From: Acinetobacter sp. Marseille-Q1618
GTDB lineage: Bacteria; Pseudomonadota; Gammaproteobacteria; Pseudomonadales; Moraxellaceae
Direction of reading: 5' to 3'
Assembly: GCF_902809855.1 (NCBI RefSeq)
Contig: NZ_CADDWJ010000003.1
Location: forward strand, 186,001 to 250,000
Length of the DNA stretch: 64,000 bases
A program made the translations under genes and the position numbers. This document shows positions 9,072 to 17,420 of the stretch, in pieces; position 1 is the first letter of the stretch, and every line of letters starts with the position of its first letter. The notes below the pieces were generated by a model. That model was given only the letters and a program-made list of their open reading frames with translations, did no database searches and had not been told where the DNA came from.

Positions 9072-9147
9072 TGGTGGGCGCTGACGGGATCGAACCGCCG
9101 ACATTCTGCTTGTAAGGCAGACGCTCTACCAACTGAGCTAAGCGCCC
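9072..9147 (-). tRNA. tRNA-Val (anticodon UAC), first of the array
   Basis: The promoter-proximal member of the array. Its 5' end lies about 20 nt downstream of the predicted transcription start of a consensus sigma-70 promoter at 9174-9201. Confidence 0.97.
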
Positions 9148-9173
9148 TAACGACTTCATCGTTTGTGAGGTGC

Positions 9174-9201
9174 ATTATAGAGAATCTTTACCAAGTGTCA
9201 A
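9174..9201 (-). promoter_or_regulatory. Sigma-70 promoter of the tRNA array
   Basis: Read on the minus strand: TTGACA (9201-9196), a 16-base spacer, then TATAAT (9179-9174), both perfect consensus hexamers. It faces the tRNA-Val at 9147. It is the only strong promoter I can see for the eight tRNAs. Confidence 0.9.
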
Positions 9202-9396
9202 ACGCTTTTCTCTATCATTTTAAGTTTTCGTGTTTGAATGATTAAAAAATAGATCATTTTGTGGTGTTTTTCATTTTTTTGCTTATTATTTATCTATTTA
9301 TCGTTATTTTAATACATTCATTTTATATATTATTTTTCTTATAAAAAAGCTTAGAAATGTCTTCTAAATATTTATTCGGTAAAATATCAAGTTTTC

Positions 9397-9765
9397 TTAT
9401 AACTTTGTATCTGATTCTGGTCGCATCCAAAGCCAAATTGCAACGATCAACATGGTCAAATTGGTAAAAATTTTCACTGCTACAGGCGCTGTAGTAAATA
9501 ACATCAGCACTGCACTGCCTGTCATCATGAGAGTGGCGAACCATTTTGCTTTACGAGGAACGGTACCATTATCACGCCACGCTCTCAAAGTTGCACCATA
9601 TTTCGGATGATTGAGTAATTTGTCATGTACTTGCGGCCAGCCTTTGGACGCTGCCCATAATGCTAAAATCAAAAAAACTGTTGTTGGCATACCGGGTAAT
9701 AATGCACCAATAAAGCCTAGCACAATAAAAATAATCACTAGGCTTCGCCAAAACAAAACTCGCAT
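9397..9765 (-). CDS. YbaN family (DUF454) inner-membrane protein
   Basis: The 122-residue protein has an N-terminal hydrophobic segment containing the DUF454 signature GFIGALLPGMPTTVFLILALW, then a soluble helix-rich middle with HPKYGATLRAWRDNGTVPRKAKW, and two C-terminal membrane segments (about 73-90 and 95-113). This is the usual length and layout of YbaN/DUF454. The family has no proven function. It is divergent from the DUF1853 gene, with about 80 bases between them. Confidence 0.88.
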   Translation of the reverse strand: MRVLFWRSLVIIFIVLGFIGALLPGMPTTVFLILALWAASKGWPQVHDKLLNHPKYGATLRAWRDNGTVPRKAKWFATLMMTGSAVLMLFTTAPVAVKIFTNLTMLIVAIWLWMRPESDTKL

Positions 9766-9846
9766 AGGTCAACTCAATCCCCAGAATTCGGTTAGTATAT
9801 ATGTTTTATGGTTGAACACTGTATTTTTCTTATTGGGTGAATAACT

Positions 9847-10704
9847 TTGAGTACGACAGTAGCTACGAATTATTTTGAACCTTGGTTAATGTTTAAAACC
9901 CCAATAGTTCGACAGTTGGCTTTTGTTATTGCTAGTCCCAATATTCTTTGTAAAATTCCTGACGCTTTATCAATTCAGCATCCTTTTGAATTACACCCAA
10001 ATAAAGTTTGGCAAGCGTTATATCAACAATATGAAATACGTTTACATCAATTAGATCAAGATCCAACTGATTTGGAAAATTTTATTACTGAGCTTAAAAG
10101 TACGCGTCTAGGTTTGCGTTTTGAATATCTCATGTGGTTTTGGTTGAAAGATAATGCATTTCATCATTTTAAATTGCTTGGACATAGCATCCAAATGTTT
10201 CATGCTCGGCAAACATTAGGAGAAATAGATTTTCTTATTCTCAACCAACATACACAGCAGGTTGAGCATTGGGAAGTGGCTTTAAAATATTATTTAGCTG
10301 AAGCAGATTTTCAATTGCAGCATTGGTATGGTTTAAATCGGCAAGATACATTGCTTAGAAAACTCAGACATTTTACAGAAAAACAGTTCCAATTCAATCA
10401 AGTACAAGATTACGAAATTCACAAACGTTATGCCGTATTAAAAGGACAACTTTATTATCCTGCCCATCATTTTCCTCACAATACTCATAATTGGGTCAAT
10501 ACACGCCGTCGTTTGGGGCAATGGGGACGGCATATTCCCTCATCAGAATATTATTGTTTAAAACGCCATGAATGGATTTGCCCAGATAAATTACCAAGTT
10601 CAAAGCCCGCAATTTGGTGGACAAATGGATTATATAAACACTCAACTTCTCAAGACTTTTTTATGTATCGTCAACCTCCTATGATTCATAAAAATGTGTA
10701 TTAA
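9847..10704 (+). CDS. DUF1853 family protein
   Basis: The soluble 285-residue protein matches the DUF1853 pattern, with RLGLRFEYLMWFWLKD near residue 90, LGEIDFLIL and EHWEVALKYYL at about 120-150 and a LLRKLRHF segment. The DxxxL...ExxxK layout resembles a restriction-like nuclease fold (GEIDFL followed by EVALKYY), but no activity is known for this family. The start is taken as TTG at 9847, which has GGGTGA about six bases upstream; ATG at 9889 would remove 14 residues. Confidence 0.8.
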   Translation: MSTTVATNYFEPWLMFKTPIVRQLAFVIASPNILCKIPDALSIQHPFELHPNKVWQALYQQYEIRLHQLDQDPTDLENFITELKSTRLGLRFEYLMWFWLKDNAFHHFKLLGHSIQMFHARQTLGEIDFLILNQHTQQVEHWEVALKYYLAEADFQLQHWYGLNRQDTLLRKLRHFTEKQFQFNQVQDYEIHKRYAVLKGQLYYPAHHFPHNTHNWVNTRRRLGQWGRHIPSSEYYCLKRHEWICPDKLPSSKPAIWWTNGLYKHSTSQDFFMYRQPPMIHKNVY

Positions 10705-10824
10705 ATGTAAAAATCAACTATAAAATATACAAAATATAACTTAGAAGTTATAAAACCATCATATTCAAATCACTCTAATTTTTTTAATCTAACAAGGCAT
10801 CAAAATAATTTTAATTGGAGATCA

Positions 10825-10968
10825 ATGATGAAAAAAATTTTAGCTGCTTCGTTGTTATTAACTTTTGTTTTAACGGGTTGTAATACAATTAAAGGCGCAG
10901 GACAAGATGTTTCAAAAGCGGGTGATGCTGTAACTAATTCTGCAGAGAGAGTTGAAAATAAACTTTAA
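10825..10968 (+). CDS. Entericidin-like small lipoprotein
   Basis: A 47-residue protein too short for most gene callers. It starts MMKKILAASLLLTFVLTGC, a lipoprotein signal with lipobox LTGC, then NTIKGAGQDVSKAGDAVTNS and a short charged tail, the pattern of the EcnA/EcnB entericidin family. The ribosome site TTGGAG lies 4 bases before ATG 10825 and 7 bases before ATG 10828, so either start is possible. A strong terminator follows at 10985. In Enterobacteria the related pair acts as an antidote/toxin lipoprotein system; here only one is present, so that role should not be assumed. Confidence 0.88.
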   Translation: MMKKILAASLLLTFVLTGCNTIKGAGQDVSKAGDAVTNSAERVENKL

Positions 10969-10984
10969 TCTGCGCACCAAAATT

Positions 10985-11011
10985 AGCCTTATCTTTTGAT
11001 AAGGCTTTTTT
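10985..11011 (+). terminator. Terminator of the entericidin-like gene
   Basis: AGCCTTATC and GATAAGGCT pair perfectly around TTTT, followed by a T run. It ends the small lipoprotein transcript before dapE. Confidence 0.9.
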
Positions 11012-11118
11012 ATACTTTGTTCTTATGCTTACAATACAATAAATTCAACTTTTTAAGTTTCCATTCAAAATATTCTTCTCTATTATATTCCGCTCATTTA
11101 ATACTTTATTTTGCCGCC

Positions 11119-12252
11119 ATGAATGCCTCAGAAACTTTAGCGCTTAGCCTAACGCTTTTACGTCAACCCTCAGTAACGCCCGTTGATCACTCTTGTCAAA
11201 CCATCATGGCGGAGCGTTTAGCTGCTGTCGGCTTTAATATTGAAAATATGCGCTTTGAAGATGTTGATAATCTTTGGGCACGACGTGGCACAGAAGCGCC
11301 AGTTTTTTGTTTTGCAGGACATACTGATGTTGTCCCTACTGGTCATTTAGACGCATGGGAATCAGATCCTTTTTTACCTGAAATTCGTGACGGTAAATTA
11401 TATGGTCGTGGTAGTGCAGACATGAAGACTGCATTAGCGGCTATGGTAGTTGCCTCAGAACGCTTTGTAAAAAAACATCCAAATCATAAAGGCTCGATTG
11501 CCTTTTTAATTACCTCAGATGAAGAAGGGCCTTCTATCAATGGTACGGTTAAGGTGGTTGAGACACTTGAAGCACGTAATGAAAAAATGACATGGTGTTT
11601 AGTTGGTGAACCTTCTAGCACATCCACGCTTGGAGATATCATCAAAAATGGTCGCCGTGGCTCTTTGAATTGCGTATTAACCGTTCAAGGTAAACAAGGA
11701 CATGTGGCTTATCCTCATTTGGCAATCAACCCTATTCATACCGCATCAAAAGCATTGGCAGAACTGTGTGAAACAGTCTGGGACAATGGGAATGAATATT
11801 TTCCAGCAACATCATTTCAAATCTCTAACATCCAAGCAGGTACAGGCGCAACCAATGTTGTACCAGGTACAATGACCGTGACTTTCAACTTCCGTTACTC
11901 AACGGAAGTCACTGCTGAGCAATTAAAAACACGCGTTTTAGAAATACTCGATCGCCATCAAGTCGACTATACAACTGAATGGACTTTATCAGGTTTACCG
12001 TTTTTAACGCCAGTTGGTGAATTGGTGAATGCTGCAAGCACTGCTATTAAAAATGTCACAGGTACAACTGCTGAACTTTCAACCAGTGGCGGTACTTCGG
12101 ATGGTCGCTTCATTGCACCCACAGGTGCACAAGTTCTTGAATTAGGTGTATTAAATGCAACAATTCACCAGATTAATGAACATGTAAATATTGATGAATT
12201 AGATCCATTGACCGATATTTATGAACAAATTTTAGAACAATTATTGACTTAA
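11119..12252 (+). CDS. dapE: Succinyl-diaminopimelate desuccinylase
   Basis: DapE removes succinate from N-succinyl-L,L-diaminopimelate, supplying lysine and the peptidoglycan crosslinker. It is a two-zinc M20-family peptidase-like enzyme. Visible metal and catalytic residues are H68 and D70 (GHTDVVPTG), D101 (GRGSADMKT), E135/E136 (TSDEEGP), E164 (VGEPSS) and H350 ([11 protein letters not shown]). I choose ATG 11119 (377 residues, the family's usual length); the frame is open upstream to 10996, but that stretch overlaps the preceding terminator and has no family similarity. A perfect 32-base palindromic terminator follows. Confidence 0.95.
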   Translation: MNASETLALSLTLLRQPSVTPVDHSCQTIMAERLAAVGFNIENMRFEDVDNLWARRGTEAPVFCFAGHTDVVPTGHLDAWESDPFLPEIRDGKLYGRGSADMKTALAAMVVASERFVKKHPNHKGSIAFLITSDEEGPSINGTVKVVETLEARNEKMTWCLVGEPSSTSTLGDIIKNGRRGSLNCVLTVQGKQGHVAYPHLAINPIHTASKALAELCETVWDNGNEYFPATSFQISNIQAGTGATNVVPGTMTVTFNFRYSTEVTAEQLKTRVLEILDRHQVDYTTEWTLSGLPFLTPVGELVNAASTAIKNVTGTTAELSTSGGTSDGRFIAPTGAQVLELGVLNATIHQINEHVNIDELDPLTDIYEQILEQLLT

Positions 12253-12260
12253 AATAGAAA

Positions 12261-12292
12261 AAAATAAGGAATGTCTAGACATTCCTTATTTT
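12261..12292. terminator. Bidirectional terminator, perfect 32-bp palindrome
   Basis: AAAATAAGGAATGTCT is followed directly by its exact reverse complement. It lies between the convergent dapE and CheW-like genes and gives A/T tracts on both sides. Confidence 0.9.
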
Positions 12293-12298
12293 ATCAGC

Positions 12299-12760
12299 TT
12301 AGGCCGTTAAACCTAATGTTTGTTGAATTTTAGCTAAATTAGGGACATGAAATTTTTCATCGCCGACCCGTACCATATATAAGATTGTTTCATCTTTAGA
12401 TTGGTTTTCTTCATCCACAACCTCAGAAATACGCAAACGAATCGAACGTGGCATTTCATTACATAATAATGCAAAACGCTCATTTGCTGATTCCCCTTCA
12501 ACCACCAAGGCAACACCTAAGGTTGTATTCGGATCACTGACTCGAAAAGCAGGCAATTTGTGATCATGCCATTCCACTGTTTTTACTTGTGTTGGGCTAT
12601 CGAGTGCAGATATCACAATGTTTTGTGGCAGTAACATCGCTGCTTTATCATAACAATCAATAATATATGCATCGATAAAACCTGTAGACACCGTAATGAG
12701 ATGTTGAAGTTCCTGTGTATTGGTTTGATCTAAAATCGAACCTTTTCCATTTTGAGACAT
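12299..12760 (-). CDS. CheW-like protein, ChpC type, of the Pil-Chp system
   Basis: The 153-residue soluble protein follows chpA directly. Its fold pattern (FIDAYIIDCYDKAAMLLPQNIVIS, then KLPAFRVSDP and ALVVEGESANERFALLC) fits a divergent CheW domain, and the position matches ChpC downstream of chpA in Pseudomonas. CheW-type proteins link chemoreceptors to the kinase. Three possible starts lie in a row (GTG 12766, ATG 12763, ATG 12760); AAGGA spans the chpA stop and is best spaced for 12760. Translation is probably coupled to chpA. The domain call is inferred from pattern and context, not from a search. Confidence 0.7.
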   Translation of the reverse strand: MSQNGKGSILDQTNTQELQHLITVSTGFIDAYIIDCYDKAAMLLPQNIVISALDSPTQVKTVEWHDHKLPAFRVSDPNTTLGVALVVEGESANERFALLCNEMPRSIRLRISEVVDEENQSKDETILYMVRVGDEKFHVPNLAKIQQTLGLTA

Positions 12761-12769
12761 CATCACTCC

Positions 12770-15700
12770 TTATTGTGCAACCAATAAATTCTGAATATTT
12801 TCTAATAAATCAGCTTCTTGGAATGGTTTACCCATATAGTTAGTTACACCTAAACTAAATGCGCGTTCACGATGTTTTTCCCCTGTTCTAGAGGTAATCA
12901 TGATAATTGGTAAATCCTGATGGATTTCATGGTGACGTATCCAATTGGTTACCTCAAAACCATCCATTCGTGGCATTTCAATATCAAGCAACATCAAGTC
13001 AGGTTTGACATTTTCCAATTGTTCAATCGCATCTACACCGTCTTTTGCTGTGATCACATCAAAATTGTGACGCTCAAGCAAGCGAGAAGTTACTTTACGT
13101 ACAGTCACCGAGTCATCGACAATCATGACTAAATGACGTTGGTCACGATTACGTGTTAACTCACGTTGATCTTTAGCCACTTGTCGTTTGCTACTTAAAG
13201 TTTGACGAGCGATATTCTGCGCATCCAAGATCAAACAAACTTGACCATCACCTAAAATCGTCGCACCAGCTACAGCACCAATTGATGTAAATTGCTTACC
13301 GATTGGTTTCACCACAATTTGTGAACGTGAACCAATCAATTGATCCACTAACAATGCTGTGTTTTTACCCGTATTATTTTTAATCAACAATACTGGTAAG
13401 GAGTGTGCAATGCCTGAAAAACGAGGCATAGCTTGGTGTGCAACAAACTCTGACAAATAGCGTAAGTTATACGGTTGTTGGTCAATAACAAAATCTTGTT
13501 TTTGACTATTGAAATACTCTTCCAATGTACTCGGTGCAATTCGTACGATACGATCAATTTGCGATAATGGTACAGCAAATTGCTGATCGCCCGCTTTCAC
13601 CATCAAGGCATCACTAACTGCTACTGTTGTTGGTACACGAATAGTAAATGTAGAGCCTTGACCTAATATCGAAGAAACACTGACTTGACCACCAAGTGAT
13701 TTAATTTCACTTTGTACAACATCTAATCCAACACCACGTCCTGAAATTTGCGTAACTTGCTGCGCTGTACTGAAACCATGATGGAAAATATATTGCAAAA
13801 TTTCTTCATCAGTGAGATTTTGCTCTTGCTGAATTAAACCTTTTTGCAATGCTTTGGCTTTAATCACTTTTGGATCAATACCCTTACCATCGTCTTTAAA
13901 TTCAACCAGTACATCCGTACCTTGACGGCTAATATTTAACTCAATACGCCCCGTCAATGGTTTATTTAAACGCTGACGTATTTCAGTTTCTTCGATACCG
14001 TGGTCAACTGCATTTCGTAGCATATGCTCTAAAGGCGACATTAACTTTTCAAGAATATTTCGATCCAACTCACCTTCTGTATTATGAACAATCAGCTCGG
14101 TTGGTCGATTCAAAGTCGAAGAAGTTTGACGCACTAAGCGTTGCAAGCGTGGTAATAAACGGGTAAATGGCACCAAACGAGTACGCATTAAACCTTCTTG
14201 AATTTCAGCTTGAATACGTGCTTGTTGAAGTAATAAGCCTTCTGTGTCTCGAATTTTTTCTGCAAGAGTTGTTTTGAAATCCACCAAGTCTGATGCAGAC
14301 TCTGCGAGTGATTTAGACAGTTGATTTAATGATGAATATTGATCCATTTCGAGTGGGTCAAAATCAGCATAACGTGAATTTGAATCGCCATGTTTTGCAA
14401 TAATTTGGGATTCTAACTCCCCTTCCATTCGGCGTAATTGGTCAGCCAGACGTTTTATTGCCAGCTCCATTTCCACCAAAGTATTACCAAACTGCCCCAA
14501 ATCCATCTCAATACGAGAACGGTTAATGGAGTTTTCACCCGACAAATCAATCATTTTTTCTATTAAATCTGCCGAGATACGAATCATCTCATTATTGTTT
14601 TCATTGAATTCAACTTGTCCCCACTCACCCAACATAGATGGCGGTTCACTACCATCACCTTGAATAAACTCAACAGCTTGGTTATCCCAAAGAACATCTC
14701 CACTGGTCAGTTTTTCAGGCAATTGAGCAGAAACATCTACATACTGAATATTTTTCAAACTCGATTTAATTGAATCAAAATGCGTATATTCATTTAATAA
14801 AATTGCATTTTTCAACCAATTAAAAGCTTTTAAAATCAGCTGATCATAAGCATTTGAGTTAAAGTTATGTAAACCAAAACGTTCAAATGTATTTTCTAAT
14901 TCATACGCAATTTCAGAAACTTGCGTATTATTAACCATTTTTGCCCCACCTTTTAAGGTATGGGCAATACGTTGTAATTGTAATAACAAACTACGATTAC
15001 TGCGCTCATCAAACCATTTGCCTAGAATCTCATTGGCACGAATTAACAATTCATCAGCTTCTTCCGTAAAAGCTTCTTGGGCAATGCTTTCAGCAATCTG
15101 CTCATCGCTCATTTCATCTTCAGCACTTGAAACTGTTTCAGATGAACTTAGAGTATCTTGAGCAGTTTCAGAAGGTATCGGTTGCTCGATTTCAACAGAT
15201 TCTGCTTGCTCCACAATTGATTCTTCTATTGTTGGAGCTGCACTAAGAACACTGTCAATCGGCTGTTGCTTTTCAATCGCCTGCAAAATTTCGATGACAT
15301 GCGTTGCAGGATAATCAATACCTTGCTCACGAATAACTTGAATACGCTCTGCAATCTCATCCTGAATCATACGAATAGTTTGCATCAAACCCGTATTGAC
15401 TGTGATTTGCTGCTTAATAATTCGCTCATAAATAGATTCTAAATGGTGGGCAATCGAACCAATATGTTCTGCCTGCACCATATTTGCACCACCTTTTAAA
15501 GTGTGCAAATAACGCATCAAATTATTTAATGAAGTTAGATTTTCAGTATCAGCAAACCAAGCTGATAAATCTTGATCGATTCCCACCAAAAGCTCATCAG
15601 CTTCCTCAAGGAAAATATCCAAAACTTCCGCATCAAAGTCTTTAAAACTTTCAGCCGAATGAAGATATTGCTGATCTTTTATAATCAATGTATAGATTTG

Positions 15701-17284
15701 ATTACTATTAAACTCAGCCTCTACTGCTTGCTCTACTGGCTGTTCAACAGATTCAAGCGCAATATTTGTTTCAGTTTCAGCAGCCAACAACTCTAGATCT
15801 TGTGTTACATAATCATGTAATTGTTCTAAAATTTGTTTACTATGCTCTGATAATACAACACGTTGCCCTGATGCTAAGGCATCGAATAAATGAATAAACT
15901 CTTGATGTGCCTGATTAAACAACTCAAAAGCATAATCTGTATTTAATAGATTTTTTTCAGCTAAAATATGCTCATATGCTGTTTTTAAAGCCAAACTAAT
16001 ATCATGAATACCTTGAGCAGCCCGATTATCTGTATGTTCAATTAATACGTTGGCTTCTTGCAATAAACTTTCAAAATATTCTGGATAATCTGTTTTAGCT
16101 CTTTGATCAAAATCAAACTCAGCATCTAACAAATGTTCGATGTTTAAATCCACCAATTGTGAGATTAAATCTTGCTGCTGTTCATTTGGCTCTAAACATT
16201 CAGTTTGGAAATCATAACGTTCCCAAGCATCATTAAACTTTTGATAAATGGCTTGTTGCTCAGTAGCATTGTTCTGAGTCAGAGTATGTAAATAATCACG
16301 AACAAATTCAGTATAATGCGTCAATAGAGCATTTTCATTGGTACTGTGTTGTGTATCATCTTTCAACAAGACTTTAAACAACTGCTCAACTTTACTACTG
16401 GCATGGAACACATCATCCACATGCGCCATCGCAGAGCTACCACGAAGCGTATGTAATGCACGAATGAGTCGATTATAATGGTCCGAAGTATGTTTTTCGA
16501 GGCTTAAGAACGTGTCAATTGCCGCCAAATGTTCTTCAGACTCTTCAATAAAGATTGCAATAGTCTCGGCCAGAAATCGACGATCCTCAGCTTCTTCAAC
16601 CGCCTCCTTATTCTCATCACGTGAAGTAGGCATCGGCACAACTTCGGGTTGGATAGGAGGGGTAACTGCTGCTGGTGCAATTACATCTTCACTTGAAGCC
16701 GGAAGCTCTTCGACTTGAGCAACTTCAATTTCAGATACATCAATAATAGTATCTGCTGAATCTTCTAAGCCCGTGATCACATCAGGACTATTTAACTGCT
16801 CTGAAAGTACCAATAACTCTTCAAGCGCAGGCTCAATACTTAAATTTTGTTGAAACTGCTGTCCCAACAAAACCAATGGTCGTAAATCTAATTGATGTGC
16901 TTGTACTTTTGCAAAGTCAGTATACAGTTTAAATTTATAAATATTAAATACTGCATTTACATAGCGTTGGATCGAAGAAGTTAAATCAATACTTTTTGAA
17001 ATAACACGATTTAAAGTGTCTTCCACAGCCCAAGCCAACTCACCTGACGACTTTGCTCCAACCATACGACCAGAACCTTTTAAGGTATGGAAGTTGCGGC
17101 GAATCACCGTCAAAAGTTCTGCATCTGAAGGATCATTTAACCATTGATTTAATAATGGCTGTATATTTTCAATAATCTCTTCAACTTCTTCCACGAAAAT
17201 TTCTAAAATTTCTGGATCCTGATCCACAAACTCATCTTCGGGAAGATTTATGTTTTCCACTAAATCTTTTAATATTTTTTTCAT
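12770..17284 (-). CDS. chpA: ChpA hybrid chemotaxis histidine kinase
   Basis: ChpA (PilL) is the CheA-like kinase that controls type IV pilus motility through PilG and PilH. The 1504-residue protein has four HPt domains with phospho-accepting His at about 66, 278, 594 and 775 (each in a HTL(K/R)G motif), and a degenerate helical segment at about 370-500. Then come a dimerisation region (about 900-1050), a kinase ATPase core with N-box NAVDHGIE (N1091), DDGKGID (1131-1137) and GRGVGL (1182-1187), a CheW-like domain (about 1225-1360), and a receiver domain with D1390/D1391, D1434 and K1486. Pseudomonas ChpA is larger, with more HPt-like domains. No cheB- or cheR-type gene follows. Confidence 0.95.
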   Translation of the reverse strand: MKKILKDLVENINLPEDEFVDQDPEILEIFVEEVEEIIENIQPLLNQWLNDPSDAELLTVIRRNFHTLKGSGRMVGAKSSGELAWAVEDTLNRVISKSIDLTSSIQRYVNAVFNIYKFKLYTDFAKVQAHQLDLRPLVLLGQQFQQNLSIEPALEELLVLSEQLNSPDVITGLEDSADTIIDVSEIEVAQVEELPASSEDVIAPAAVTPPIQPEVVPMPTSRDENKEAVEEAEDRRFLAETIAIFIEESEEHLAAIDTFLSLEKHTSDHYNRLIRALHTLRGSSAMAHVDDVFHASSKVEQLFKVLLKDDTQHSTNENALLTHYTEFVRDYLHTLTQNNATEQQAIYQKFNDAWERYDFQTECLEPNEQQQDLISQLVDLNIEHLLDAEFDFDQRAKTDYPEYFESLLQEANVLIEHTDNRAAQGIHDISLALKTAYEHILAEKNLLNTDYAFELFNQAHQEFIHLFDALASGQRVVLSEHSKQILEQLHDYVTQDLELLAAETETNIALESVEQPVEQAVEAEFNSNQIYTLIIKDQQYLHSAESFKDFDAEVLDIFLEEADELLVGIDQDLSAWFADTENLTSLNNLMRYLHTLKGGANMVQAEHIGSIAHHLESIYERIIKQQITVNTGLMQTIRMIQDEIAERIQVIREQGIDYPATHVIEILQAIEKQQPIDSVLSAAPTIEESIVEQAESVEIEQPIPSETAQDTLSSSETVSSAEDEMSDEQIAESIAQEAFTEEADELLIRANEILGKWFDERSNRSLLLQLQRIAHTLKGGAKMVNNTQVSEIAYELENTFERFGLHNFNSNAYDQLILKAFNWLKNAILLNEYTHFDSIKSSLKNIQYVDVSAQLPEKLTSGDVLWDNQAVEFIQGDGSEPPSMLGEWGQVEFNENNNEMIRISADLIEKMIDLSGENSINRSRIEMDLGQFGNTLVEMELAIKRLADQLRRMEGELESQIIAKHGDSNSRYADFDPLEMDQYSSLNQLSKSLAESASDLVDFKTTLAEKIRDTEGLLLQQARIQAEIQEGLMRTRLVPFTRLLPRLQRLVRQTSSTLNRPTELIVHNTEGELDRNILEKLMSPLEHMLRNAVDHGIEETEIRQRLNKPLTGRIELNISRQGTDVLVEFKDDGKGIDPKVIKAKALQKGLIQQEQNLTDEEILQYIFHHGFSTAQQVTQISGRGVGLDVVQSEIKSLGGQVSVSSILGQGSTFTIRVPTTVAVSDALMVKAGDQQFAVPLSQIDRIVRIAPSTLEEYFNSQKQDFVIDQQPYNLRYLSEFVAHQAMPRFSGIAHSLPVLLIKNNTGKNTALLVDQLIGSRSQIVVKPIGKQFTSIGAVAGATILGDGQVCLILDAQNIARQTLSSKRQVAKDQRELTRNRDQRHLVMIVDDSVTVRKVTSRLLERHNFDVITAKDGVDAIEQLENVKPDLMLLDIEMPRMDGFEVTNWIRHHEIHQDLPIIMITSRTGEKHRERAFSLGVTNYMGKPFQEADLLENIQNLLVAQ

Positions 17285-17377
17285 AGCTCAGGCTTCTATA
17301 CTAGTTCCTTTGAGGGACTAAAACCTATCAACATCTTAGTTTGAGTCAAATTAAGTGATCTAAGCGTCATTAATACC

Positions 17378-17410
17378 ATCAAGGAATATCTAAGTTAGAT
17401 ATCCCTTGAT
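17378..17410 (-). promoter_or_regulatory. Long inverted repeat between pilJ and chpA
   Basis: ATCAAGG, ATATCTAA, TTAGATAT and CCTTGAT form a 15-pair stem with one A/C mismatch and a one-base centre. It lies 10 bases after the pilJ stop and about 95 bases before chpA. There is no U tract after it on the transcribed strand, so it is more likely an mRNA-processing or attenuation stem, or a protein site, than a strong terminator. Confidence 0.6.
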
Positions 17411-17420
17411 GATCACTGAT

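Noticed and set aside
8062-9147. Repeats that look like a CRISPR or mobile array
   Set aside because: The repeated units fold into perfect tRNA-Val and tRNA-Asp genes with encoded CCA.
7997-9245. Several open frames of 60-90 codons across the tRNA array on both strands
   Set aside because: They overlap tRNA genes, repeat the same peptide in each tRNA copy and have no ribosome sites.
10996-11118. N-terminal extension of DapE to 10996
   Set aside because: It overlaps the terminator of the previous gene, is AT-rich and adds 41 residues with no similarity to the family.
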